A stretch of 64,000 nt of DNA from Sherwoodlollariibacterium sp049275655 (GTDB taxonomy: Bacteria > Omnitrophota > Gorgyraeia > Gygaellales > Profunditerraquicolaceae), in the NCBI GenBank assembly GCA_049275655.1, contig JBASUY010000030.1:124001-188000 (forward strand). Direction: 5' to 3'. The notes below the pieces were generated by a model, which was not told where the DNA came from, ran no database searches, and saw only the letters and a list, made by a program, of their open reading frames with translations. Numbering within the stretch: position 1 is the first letter of the stretch; each line of letters starts with the position of its first letter. The position numbers and the translations under genes are program-made. Positions 25,799 through 33,644 of this stretch are shown here, piece after piece.

Positions 25799-26592
25799 TT
25801 TGGCAAAAATACGCTTAAGAAAAAGTAAAAAACCGGGGCAGTAAAAAGAAGGCTGTCTATCTGATCTAATACCCCTCCTAACCCCGGGAAGATATTCCCT
25901 GAGTCTTTTACCTGGCAATCGCGCTTTATCAAAGATTCAGAGATATCTCCTAATTGCCCTAAAATACTCATCCCTACCCCCAAGAGTATAAGCGTTGGAT
26001 AACTAAAATGTAGCGTAGGCTTAAAAATTATAGCTGCTAAGATACTAAAAATAATTCCTCCTAAAGCCCCCTCAATAGTCTTATGCGGGCTTATGCTCGG
26101 AACCAAAGGGTGCTTACCAAACCTACTACCGATAAGATACGCTCCGATATCGCATGATTTAGTTATCAAAAGAAGCGCAGCAAGCAAAACAAGCCCATCT
26201 TCAAGATACCTTATCTTAACCAAAAAACTAAAAGACCAAGAGATATAGACTATACCAAAGATCGTAGTTGATATGCCTATTATCGCTCCGGTGTGCTGGC
26301 GTCGCTTAAACTGCATAATAACTAAAAATAAAAGCGCAAGTACGATAAAGAGAAATTCCCAGCCCTTTGTTAATTCAAAACGTAACATTATTGATACGGG
26401 TATAAGCGAACCTAAGGCTATGCCAAAATACCTATATGTTGCTGTCCCCTTACGCTCAAGCATAAGAAAAAACTCATAAAGTCCGGCTATTATAAATAAA
26501 ACAACAGTTAAACTACAAAGCCAGTCAATAGAGATAACTAAAATTATAGTAGCGATCAACAAAGCAGAGGTTAAAATTCTCTTTACCAACAT
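25795..26592 (-). CDS. cdsA: phosphatidate cytidylyltransferase
   Basis: 265 residues, polytopic membrane protein that makes CDP-diacylglycerol for phospholipid synthesis. About seven to eight hydrophobic segments are visible. The C-terminal signature LGDISESLIKRDCQVKDSGN...FPGLGGVLDQIDSLL contains the conserved acidic and Lys-Asp residues, and SCDIGAYLIGSRFGKHPLVP is typical of CdsA. Lies in the usual uppS-cdsA-dxr order. Confidence 0.95.
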   Translation of the reverse strand: MLVKRILTSALLIATIILVISIDWLCSLTVVLFIIAGLYEFFLMLERKGTATYRYFGIALGSLIPVSIMLRFELTKGWEFLFIVLALLFLVIMQFKRRQHTGAIIGISTTIFGIVYISWSFSFLVKIRYLEDGLVLLAALLLITKSCDIGAYLIGSRFGKHPLVPSISPHKTIEGALGGIIFSILAAIIFKPTLHFSYPTLILLGVGMSILGQLGDISESLIKRDCQVKDSGNIFPGLGGVLDQIDSLLFTAPVFYFFLSVFLPK

Positions 26593-27303
26593 TTACAATC
26601 CCCCAAATCTCCTATCCCTTAACCTATATTCCTCTAATGCTGCCATAAAATCTTCTTCCCTAAAATCGGGCCAGTATTTATCCACAAAGATAAACTCCGA
26701 ATAAGAAAGCTGCCAGAGTAAAAAATTACTCAAGCGCATCTCCCCGCTTGTGCGTATCAAAAGGTCCGGGTCAGGGATACCTTCGGTATAAAGATACCTA
26801 CTAAATATATCCGGACTAATACCCTGCAAGGTTGTTTTACCGGAAAGCACATCTTGAGTAAATTCCTTCACTGCCTCTACAATCTCTTGCCTGGAACCAT
26901 AATTTAAAGCTAATACTACAGTCAATCCTGTATTACCCAAAGTCTTATCTTGCGCGTTAATTATCTTCTTTTGTATATTCTCCGGTAACCGCTTGATATC
27001 TCCAATCATCTTAAAACATATATTGTTTTTATGCAGATTATTTATTTCGCGCGTAAGAAAATTATCCAGATAGCGCATAAGCATATTTATCTCTTTTTTT
27101 GGCCTATTCCAATTTTCAGTAGAAAAGGCAAAAAAAGTAACAAATCCTACTTTTACCTTAGCCGCCGCCTGAATAACCTCCTTGACCCTCTTTACCCCTT
27201 CGCGATGCCCGTAATTGCGCGGCAATGACCGCTCTTTAGCCCAACGGCCATTTCCATCCATAATTATAGCAATATGTTTAGGAAATCTATTTTTAACCGG
27301 CAT
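26593..27303 (-). CDS. uppS: undecaprenyl diphosphate synthase
   Basis: 236 residues. Cis-prenyltransferase that makes the C55 carrier lipid for peptidoglycan and O-antigen. IAIIMDGNGRWAK contains the catalytic Asp. RNYGHREGVKRV, FAFSTENWNRP, LALNYGSRQEI and the C-terminal PDPDLLIRTSGEMRLSNFL with a YWPDF segment are all family signatures. Directly after the GH57 gene and one base before cdsA, so it links glycogen-type and envelope genes in one transcript. Confidence 0.97.
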   Translation of the reverse strand: MPVKNRFPKHIAIIMDGNGRWAKERSLPRNYGHREGVKRVKEVIQAAAKVKVGFVTFFAFSTENWNRPKKEINMLMRYLDNFLTREINNLHKNNICFKMIGDIKRLPENIQKKIINAQDKTLGNTGLTVVLALNYGSRQEIVEAVKEFTQDVLSGKTTLQGISPDIFSRYLYTEGIPDPDLLIRTSGEMRLSNFLLWQLSYSEFIFVDKYWPDFREEDFMAALEEYRLRDRRFGGL

Positions 27304-28887
27304 CTACTGATGAACCCTATAATCTATATCGGGAAATATATTATCCTTATACTCAATATCGCTAAGCCATGATTGGTCTATTGTATTGTTTTTAATATCC
27401 TCGTACAGGCGGTTAAACCTTAACAGGTGCCCCTTTGTGCGGCGCACAGCATACTCTGTATGCGTCCCTGTTCCTAATATAAAAGCCCAATCTGAACTTT
27501 GCGCAAGCAGAAGCTCTCTTAAAGCCTGATTTAATGCCCTCCTATTTAACCCTCCTGCATCCGGATTACCCTTGGCTAACTCAGTCATCCTTTTAGAGGC
27601 ATTATGTAGATGGCGGTAAATCCAATCATTAGGCCCCTGCAACCACATCTCGCTATAACCCTTCCACCCCCAACTTGACATAGAAGGAGTAACTACCTGA
27701 TTACGTGGATTTTCACGCAAGTATTCAGAGGGAGTAATAAGGCTTAATTCTTTCTGATCAAAAGCTATTTTACGTATCAAAAACTCAAGCCATAAAGGGC
27801 CTTCGTACCACCAGTGCCCAAACAGCTCTGCGTCATAAGGAGAGACTATAATCGGCTTTTTACCCAATAAATCATAGAGGTATTCTACCTGCTTCTGACG
27901 GTTAAACATAAAGTTGCCAGCGTGCTCCGCAGCCTTTTGCCGCGCCCAATCGGGAACATATGGCTCTTTATGATTACCGATGCCAGTAATCCGATAATAC
28001 TTAATGCCGGTATTTATCCTGATGCCATCAGGATGTATATAAGGCTTAATGTAATCATACTCTAAATCAAAACCGATATCGCGGTAAAACTCACGGTAGT
28101 TATAATCTCCGGGGTAACCCTCAATAGAGCTCCAAACCTGCTTTGAAGATTCTAAATCCCTAGCAAAACAAGCAACCCCGCTACCCTTACAATAAACCGG
28201 GGCAAAGACCCCGTATTTTGGCCGGGGCTTACCATGTAATATCCCATGAGAATCAGTAAAGAAATATGATAGCCCTGCCTCTTTTAATATACTATCATGC
28301 CCCGGGTTATATCCACATTCAGGCAACCATATACCTTTTGGTTTTCTTCCAAAAAAACCCTCATAATGGGCAACCGCCACCTTAACCTGCGCGCGCACTG
28401 ACTCTTTACAGATATCCATCAAAGGAAAATAACCATGAGTAGCCCCACAGGTAATAATCTCAAGCTTTCCTAAATCCTGAAACCTCTTAAAGGCATTGGC
28501 TAAATTTCTCCCATACTTTAAGAAAGTATCACGCGCCGATGTAAACTCATTAAGATACATAACGGCTAACTCATGATAATGCGCCTGCCAACGCGTCCGC
28601 TCCTTCTCTCTATTCGCCAATTCTATCAGGCGGTTTATATGCTTTAGGTAGCGCTCCTGTAAAAGCGGGTCTGAAAGCATAGAGATTAAAGTAGGGCTTA
28701 AAGTCATAGTAAGGCGAAAATCAACCCCGTCATTAACCAACCTTTCAAAAGCCAAAATCAACGGCACATAGGTTTCAGTAATTGCTTCATAAAGCCAATC
28801 CTCCTCTAAGAAATCTTCATGTTCAGGATGCCGAACATAAGGAAGATGGCCGTGTAAGACTAAACAAAGATATCCTTTATGCATCAT
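27304..28887 (-). CDS. GH57 1,4-alpha-glucan branching enzyme
   Basis: 527 residues, normal for GH57 branching enzymes, which form alpha-1,6 branches in glycogen-like glucans. Motifs: LHGHLPYVRHPE (11-22), catalytic nucleophile E190 in GIWLPECGYNPGH, the acid in SPYDAELFGHWWYEGP, and a WLQGPNDWIYRHLHNA segment toward the C-terminal helical domain. No signal peptide, so cytoplasmic. Overlaps the DUF4912 gene by four bases. These two genes are commonly paired in several bacterial phyla, which suggests the DUF4912 protein assists glucan metabolism. No glycogen synthase is in the window. Confidence 0.92.
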   Translation of the reverse strand: MMHKGYLCLVLHGHLPYVRHPEHEDFLEEDWLYEAITETYVPLILAFERLVNDGVDFRLTMTLSPTLISMLSDPLLQERYLKHINRLIELANREKERTRWQAHYHELAVMYLNEFTSARDTFLKYGRNLANAFKRFQDLGKLEIITCGATHGYFPLMDICKESVRAQVKVAVAHYEGFFGRKPKGIWLPECGYNPGHDSILKEAGLSYFFTDSHGILHGKPRPKYGVFAPVYCKGSGVACFARDLESSKQVWSSIEGYPGDYNYREFYRDIGFDLEYDYIKPYIHPDGIRINTGIKYYRITGIGNHKEPYVPDWARQKAAEHAGNFMFNRQKQVEYLYDLLGKKPIIVSPYDAELFGHWWYEGPLWLEFLIRKIAFDQKELSLITPSEYLRENPRNQVVTPSMSSWGWKGYSEMWLQGPNDWIYRHLHNASKRMTELAKGNPDAGGLNRRALNQALRELLLAQSSDWAFILGTGTHTEYAVRRTKGHLLRFNRLYEDIKNNTIDQSWLSDIEYKDNIFPDIDYRVHQ

Positions 28888-29861
28888 CTTGTCTCTCTAG
28901 TTACTATGGGTGTAACCGACCTATTTTGAGAATTGTCTTTTGAGGCCGCCTTAACCGGGATTACCTGCCTTCCGTCAGGCAAAGCAAAACGTAAAGTAAA
29001 TGTCCCGTCGGGCCTTAGGGTTACAGACCTTCCCTGCACCGTAACCTTAGCGTCAGGCTCAGTAGCGCCATATACAATTAACTCGCAATTTACCAAGAGC
29101 CAAAAATCTTTTAAAACTCTTTTTTTAACAGGGCTTGCCATAGAGGCTATCCCCGGAGAGCTTACAAACCCCTTACGCCAACCCTCGGCAGCAGGAGAAC
29201 TCTTACCTAAACCAAAACCCATGCCATAGAGCCTAGCAAAGATATCCTCAGGAATCATCCACTCCTCATCCGTAATCCAAGAAGGGCCATCTAAAGGAGT
29301 CTCTACAACATTGGAACGTAATATAGTTACAAATCTTCCGTTTTTTAATAAAAGCCCATAATCTACGCACCAAGACCTTCCGGGGGTACCTATATCTATA
29401 TACCAGTTAAAGGCATCATCACGAATGTGAATATCAAAGAAACTGTTTGCGTTTAAACCGTTGAAGATAATATTAGTAACATCATAGACGCGCAGAACCT
29501 TCTTTGCGCCATAAAAGTCATCCTTAAGTTCTGACCTTACCCTATCCCAAGTTGTATCTAAAATCTCCCAGTAAGAATAGACCCACCATGGGTCGCGCAC
29601 TGCCAAGACCAAAGTATCCTTCCCGTATTTAACAGGAAGCTCTTCTGTAAAACGGCCTTGCATCTGTATCTGCTTAGGATGCGTAAACTTAACTGCCCCT
29701 ACTGCTACCTCCTGCCTACTTAAGTCAATTCTTTTATCCTGCAATGAAGGTTTTGTAGCTATTATCTTTTTTCTTCTCTTAATAGGCTTAGATGGCTTTC
29801 TCTTAGCAGCAACTTTTACCCTTAACTTCTTTCCGGCAGTAATGCGTTTTTTCTTAGGCAT
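28884..29861 (-). CDS. DUF4912 protein with basic N-terminal tail
   Basis: 325 residues. The first ~45 residues are strongly basic (PKKKRITAGKKLRVK and KPIKRRKKIIA), reminiscent of nucleic-acid or polyanion binding. The DUF4912 core follows, with TLVLAVRDPWWVYSYWEI and a FNWYIDIGTPGRSWCVDYG segment. The region from about residue 255 (LLVNCELIVYGATEPDAKV) to the end resembles an immunoglobulin-like beta sandwich with a conserved DGTFTLRFALPDG. The biochemical role is unknown; tight coupling to the GH57 branching enzyme (ATGA overlap) points to polysaccharide handling. GGAGG precedes the ATG. It starts just downstream of a terminator hairpin. Confidence 0.85.
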   Translation of the reverse strand: MPKKKRITAGKKLRVKVAAKRKPSKPIKRRKKIIATKPSLQDKRIDLSRQEVAVGAVKFTHPKQIQMQGRFTEELPVKYGKDTLVLAVRDPWWVYSYWEILDTTWDRVRSELKDDFYGAKKVLRVYDVTNIIFNGLNANSFFDIHIRDDAFNWYIDIGTPGRSWCVDYGLLLKNGRFVTILRSNVVETPLDGPSWITDEEWMIPEDIFARLYGMGFGLGKSSPAAEGWRKGFVSSPGIASMASPVKKRVLKDFWLLVNCELIVYGATEPDAKVTVQGRSVTLRPDGTFTLRFALPDGRQVIPVKAASKDNSQNRSVTPIVTRETR

Positions 29862-29882
29862 ACCCCCTCCATTTCTCTTAAC

Positions 29883-29907
29883 AAAAAAGGGGAACTCTTC
29901 CCCTTTT
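29883..29907 (-). terminator. rho-independent terminator of the ompA-lipoprotein unit
   Basis: Minus-strand RNA reads AAAAGGGGAA, loop GAG, UUCCCCUUUU and two more U: a 10-bp perfect stem with a U tract. It lies 42 bases after the coiled-coil lipoprotein gene and 22 bases before the DUF4912 start, separating the two transcripts. Confidence 0.8.
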
Positions 29908-29909
29908 AT

Positions 29910-29932
29910 AAGAACATTTAATAACTGTTCTT
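29910..29932. repeat. dyad: AAGAACA - 9 bases - TGTTCTT
   Basis: Perfect 7-bp inverted repeat directly before the terminator in the gap between the lipoprotein gene and DUF4912. It could be an operator for the DUF4912-GH57 genes or a second RNA hairpin. The spacing does not match the Gram-positive LexA box (GAAC-N4-GTTC), so I do not name a regulator. Confidence 0.4.
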
Positions 29933-29948
29933 GCCCATATATACTATC

Positions 29949-30332
29949 TCATCTTTTTGCCTTTTTGCTGTTCTTTAAGGTTTTCTTCAATTCCCCTTCA
30001 AGACTTTCTTTGAGTTTAGTAACTTTTTGCAAGTCTTCCTTAAGGGATAGACAGATCAATTGCTCCTGCAACAAATCTTTTTTAATTATCTCTAAGGCTT
30101 CTCTCTCTTGCTCTAATTCTTTTTCTCTTTCTTTTAACTTCTCTGCCAAAGATGCCTTATCAGAAGAGAGTTTAGCTACCTTCTCTTCTGCCTCAAGGCG
30201 TATCCTCATCTCTTCCTTACGGTCTAAGCCCTGTTTACATGAACTAATACAGGAACTTACGCTAAAAAGCAAAAGAAAAAGACTTATTAGTAATAAGAAC
30301 CAAACAGGCCTTTTTTTAAAAAAACACTCCAT
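29949..30332 (-). CDS. small coiled-coil lipoprotein
   Basis: 127 residues. A basic start and a hydrophobic segment (VWFLLLISLFLLLFS) are followed by a lipobox-like VSSC, so the mature protein would be lipid-anchored at Cys 28 or exported. Residues about 38-120 are highly charged and heptad-like (EEKVAKLSSDKASLAEKLKE and onward), predicted as one long coiled coil. Basic tail KNSKKAKR. Co-transcribed with the OmpA-like lipoprotein 16 bases upstream. Probably an envelope spacer or tether, comparable in layout to Lpp-like proteins but not homologous by eye. No clear ribosome-binding site. Confidence 0.7.
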   Translation of the reverse strand: MECFFKKRPVWFLLLISLFLLLFSVSSCISSCKQGLDRKEEMRIRLEAEEKVAKLSSDKASLAEKLKEREKELEQEREALEIIKKDLLQEQLICLSLKEDLQKVTKLKESLEGELKKTLKNSKKAKR

Positions 30333-30348
30333 GCAATGAAGAACGCTC

Positions 30349-31002
30349 TTATTTTAAATTACTGCTAGGGCCAATAATTCCTGTTGAAGATTTATGCGCT
30401 CCGGGCTCTTTTACCTTAGATATCTTAGGTTGTATGACAATCTCAACCCTGCGGTTTAACTTCCTACCTTCTTTTGTATCATTAGAGGCGACTGGGCGAT
30501 ATTCGCCAAAGCCTATTGCTGAAAGCCTCTCAGGAGAAATTCCTTTTTCATTAACAAGAAAATGTAAAACGCTTAAAGAGCGCGCCGTGGATAGCTCCCA
30601 ATTAGACTTCCAACCGGAGTGTTTAATAGGAACGTCGTCTGTGTAGCCTTCTATCCCTATATTAAAATCAGCCATATTCTCCTTTAATACAGCACAGACT
30701 TTATCTAAAAGCGGGTATGCCTCAGGTTTTATCTTAGCTTTCCCTGAATCAAAGAGAAGGTCTCCGACTACGGTAATGACTAACCCCTTCTCCATCATCT
30801 CTAATTTTATCTGATTATCGGATATCTCTCTTCCCAACCTCTCCTCAAGGAGCCTTTTAGCGCGCGACAACTCCTCCAGCTGAGACGTAAGCTCCTCTAT
30901 CTTCAATGCATCGGAACGCCTACCTTTTTGGAATATAAATGTGCAGCTTGATAGCGACAAACCTAATAATACTACCAGTATAATTTTTAATCCCCTTGCC
31001 AT
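30349..31002 (-). CDS. OmpA-family peptidoglycan-binding lipoprotein
   Basis: 217 residues. N-terminal lipoprotein signal (IILVVLLGLSLSSC, Cys at position 20). A coiled-coil stretch (about 33-70) precedes an OmpA/MotB C-terminal domain: LLFDSGKAKIKPEAYPLLDKV, IEGYTDDVPI, NWELSTARSLSVLHFL, ISPERLSAIGFGEYRPVASN, and NRRVEIVI. It would anchor the outer membrane to peptidoglycan. Strong AAGGAGAGG ribosome-binding site and its own promoter, whose -35 lies within the end of purA. Resembles Pal but has no TolB neighbours. Confidence 0.9.
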   Translation of the reverse strand: MARGLKIILVVLLGLSLSSCTFIFQKGRRSDALKIEELTSQLEELSRAKRLLEERLGREISDNQIKLEMMEKGLVITVVGDLLFDSGKAKIKPEAYPLLDKVCAVLKENMADFNIGIEGYTDDVPIKHSGWKSNWELSTARSLSVLHFLVNEKGISPERLSAIGFGEYRPVASNDTKEGRKLNRRVEIVIQPKISKVKEPGAHKSSTGIIGPSSNLK

Positions 31003-31058
31003 CTTACCTCTCCTTATTATTATAATTGCCTGGATTGATGCCTGATTTAATTTTTTTT

Positions 31059-31087
31059 ACTATAACATAAGATAATTTAATAGTCAA
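31059..31087 (-). promoter_or_regulatory. sigma-70-type promoter for the ompA-lipoprotein unit
   Basis: Minus strand TTGACT (31082-31087), 17-base spacer, TATAGT (31059-31064), with TGT just before the -10 (extended -10). The -35 overlaps the last purA codons and its stop. Confidence 0.7.
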
Positions 31088-32351
31088 GGAAAATAGTATC
31101 TTCGCGGGAAGAACCTACAGAGACCATAATAATTTTAGACTTTAAGGTATCTGAGAGCATCTTAAGGTAAGTTTTAGCATTGGGATGAAACTCCTTGTAA
31201 TGCTTTGGCTTTCTTGAAGTTTCAGGCCAGCCTAAAAACTCTTTATAAACAGGCTTAATCTTGGTTAATATTTGAAAATCGCGCGGGAACTCTTTTAATA
31301 AAGAACCCTTATACCTGTAAGCAACACAAACCTTAATCCTCTTTAAGCCGTCTAATACATCCATCTTCATTATCGCTAATTCATTAGCGCCATTAAGCAT
31401 AACCGCCTCTTTAGCCATTAATAAATCAAACCACCCGCATCTTCTAGGCCTACCGGTAGTCGCCCCAAACTCATTTCCTTTTTTACGCATGAAACTCGAG
31501 AAAGCGCCGCTAAACTCCGTAGGGAAAGGGCCCTCGCCTACTCTGGTAGTATAAGCCTTAGCTACACCGATAATACGGCCTATCTTCTCAGGAGAGACCC
31601 CTGTCCCTATGCATGCCCCTGCGCTTGTTGTAGAAGAAGAGGTAACAAAAGGATATGTCCCAAAATCAATATCTAAGGCAGTGCCTTGCGCCCCCTCAAA
31701 AAGAATGTCCTTTTTTTTCTCTATTGCGCGGTTTAAAATTAAAGAGACATTTGATATATAATTAGAAAATGCCTTGCCATAGCCAAGATATTCTTTATAT
31801 ACCGGATTAAACTCAAAACCGGGATGATTGTATACCTTACGGAATATCTCATTCTTCTCTTTAAGGTTATCTTTTAGTTTCTCGGCAAAAAGCTTAGGGT
31901 TTAAAATATCCACCATACGTATGCCGCAACGGTTTATCTTATCCGCATAACAAGGGCCTATCCCACGGCCTGTAGTCCCTATCTTATGCGCCCTCTTAGT
32001 CTCCCTAAGCCGGTCTAATATCCGATGGTAAGGCATAATTAGATGCGCTAAGGAAGATATCTTAAGCCGCTTATCTATACCTATCCCTGACTCAGCTAAC
32101 CCCTTTATCTCTTTCGTTAAGACGGCAGGGTCAACCACTACGCCATTACCAATACAACAGACCTTACCTTTGTGCAGTATCCCCGAAGGCATAAGGTGGA
32201 ATATATACTCCTTATCTTTAACAACTACCGTATGCCCGGCATTATTCCCCCCCTGATAACGGACAATATAATCTACCTTACGCGAGAGTATATCTATTAC
32301 CTTGCCCTTACCTTCATCCCCCCATTGTATGCCTATTAATACTATATTCAT
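31077..32351 (-). CDS. purA: adenylosuccinate synthetase
   Basis: 424 residues. GTP-dependent conversion of IMP and Asp to adenylosuccinate. Signatures: IGIQWGDEGKGKVIDIL (P-loop and catalytic Asp), QGGNNAGHTVVV, HLMPSGILHKG, GTTGRGIGPCYADK, FEGAQGTALDIDFG and TTTGRPRRCGW. No purB is adjacent. The 3' end carries the -35 of the next promoter. Confidence 0.98.
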   Translation of the reverse strand: MNIVLIGIQWGDEGKGKVIDILSRKVDYIVRYQGGNNAGHTVVVKDKEYIFHLMPSGILHKGKVCCIGNGVVVDPAVLTKEIKGLAESGIGIDKRLKISSLAHLIMPYHRILDRLRETKRAHKIGTTGRGIGPCYADKINRCGIRMVDILNPKLFAEKLKDNLKEKNEIFRKVYNHPGFEFNPVYKEYLGYGKAFSNYISNVSLILNRAIEKKKDILFEGAQGTALDIDFGTYPFVTSSSTTSAGACIGTGVSPEKIGRIIGVAKAYTTRVGEGPFPTEFSGAFSSFMRKKGNEFGATTGRPRRCGWFDLLMAKEAVMLNGANELAIMKMDVLDGLKRIKVCVAYRYKGSLLKEFPRDFQILTKIKPVYKEFLGWPETSRKPKHYKEFHPNAKTYLKMLSDTLKSKIIMVSVGSSREDTIFLDY

Positions 32352-32390
32352 TCTATCTTCCTTATATTTTTAACTTCTATTGAAAAAAGG

Positions 32391-33629
32391 CTAAGGCGCC
32401 ATTGTAAACAACTTCCGGGCGATATCCGGGTATTTAGCTACAAACTTAAGCTCATCTTCTACCAGAGGCTTTTGATTATGCACATTGGCGTATCTTACCA
32501 ATTCTAAGACTTCAGCCGCCTCTTTATCATCGGAGAAAGAGACTTCAATCTTCTCATAGACATTCCTAAACCCTTTTATCCCTGAGTATTCCCCGGTGGT
32601 AATCTTGCGCCCCGTCTCAATAATCTCAGGCTCGCCCCTACCTAACTCCTCGTAGTCATAAAGCTCATAGTTACGCCTATCCTTCAATGCTCCATCAGCG
32701 TGTATGCCGGATTCATGAGCAAAGGCATTTGCGCCTACTCCCGGCTGGTTTATCGGTATAGGCACTCCAAAAGCATAAGAGGCATATTTACATATCCTCC
32801 ATGCTTTTTTTAAATCTATATTTTCATCTAAAAAATACCCCCCCATCCCGCTTCCATATTTTATCGCTAGAATAACCGAGACTAAATCTGCGTTGCCTGC
32901 GCGCTCACCCATCCCATTTACACAGGTATTAATATAAGCATCCACCCCTGCGTCATTAGCCGCCTTTGCCCCGGCAATAGAATTAGCCACAACCAACCCT
33001 AAATCATTATGGCAGTGCACTTCTATTGGTATCTTAACAACCTCTGCTAAGGACTTTATCCTCTCGTATATACTAAAGGGGGTATCAAAACCAAGCGTAT
33101 CGCAGTAACGTATCCTATCTGCCCCTGCATTTTTTGCACTTAAAGAAAATTCAATCAAATAATCCATTTTTGTCCTTGAGGCATCCTCAGCATTAACCCC
33201 GATGGAAATAACGCCTAAACTCCTTGCCTCCTTGACTGCTTCCGTCATCTCTTTTATTACTAACTTATGGTCAAGTTTACCTTTAAACTTATTTACTATC
33301 ATCTGGTCAGAGGTAGATATAGATAGGTTTACGTGTTTAAGGCCTGGGGTTAACTTAAAGGCTTTTTTTACGTCTTCGCCTGTTGCGCGCAGCCAGCCTC
33401 CAAGCCTTATTAAAGGGAGAGCTCCTCTTTCTGATAGCTGAAGATTGGCATTAAGGTAATTAGTCTCATGGCAGGTTAAAGGAAAGCCAAATTCTGACTG
33501 AAATACCCCCATCCCGTCCAAATAAAGATTAAGCATGGTCTTCTGTAATTTGGAAAGGCATATACGCGAGGTCTGAACTCCGTCGCGGTTAGTTACGTCA
33601 ATTATTGATATCTTCGGCTTATCTTTCAT
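32391..33629 (-). CDS. homocitrate synthase family enzyme, candidate Re-citrate synthase
   Basis: 412 residues, DRE-TIM metallolyase family (isopropylmalate, homocitrate and Re-citrate synthases). N-terminal IIDVTNRDGVQTSRICLSK has R15-D16-G17, but Val-Gln instead of the usual Glu-Gln. Next come VFQSEFGFP, VNLSISTSDQ, DRIRYCDTLGF, the metal motif EVHCHNDLGLVVANS and GANAFAHESGIHADG. Absence of the C-terminal LeuA allosteric domain argues against isopropylmalate synthase. NRDGVQ with MGVFQSEFGFP is, as I recall, characteristic of the clostridial/syntroph Re-citrate synthase group; AksA- or NifV-like homocitrate synthase is the alternative. Followed by purA and preceded by serA; no aconitase nearby to decide. 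Confidence 0.75.
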   Translation of the reverse strand: MKDKPKISIIDVTNRDGVQTSRICLSKLQKTMLNLYLDGMGVFQSEFGFPLTCHETNYLNANLQLSERGALPLIRLGGWLRATGEDVKKAFKLTPGLKHVNLSISTSDQMIVNKFKGKLDHKLVIKEMTEAVKEARSLGVISIGVNAEDASRTKMDYLIEFSLSAKNAGADRIRYCDTLGFDTPFSIYERIKSLAEVVKIPIEVHCHNDLGLVVANSIAGAKAANDAGVDAYINTCVNGMGERAGNADLVSVILAIKYGSGMGGYFLDENIDLKKAWRICKYASYAFGVPIPINQPGVGANAFAHESGIHADGALKDRRNYELYDYEELGRGEPEIIETGRKITTGEYSGIKGFRNVYEKIEVSFSDDKEAAEVLELVRYANVHNQKPLVEDELKFVAKYPDIARKLFTMAP

Positions 33630-33644
33630 CTTTACCTCTTTTCT

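Noticed and set aside
29910..29932. LexA operator
   Set aside because: The half-sites resemble GAAC/GTTC, but spacing differs from the known Gram-positive box and the neighbours are not SOS genes.
29842..30339. 165-residue plus-strand open frame
   Set aside because: Antisense to the coiled-coil lipoprotein; its Ser/Phe/Leu richness is what the complement of Glu/Lys codons gives. The minus-strand frame has a lipobox and shares a promoter with ompA.
32376..32394. terminator after the citrate/homocitrate synthase family gene
   Set aside because: A T run is present, but the potential stem is only about three base pairs (GGC/GCC).
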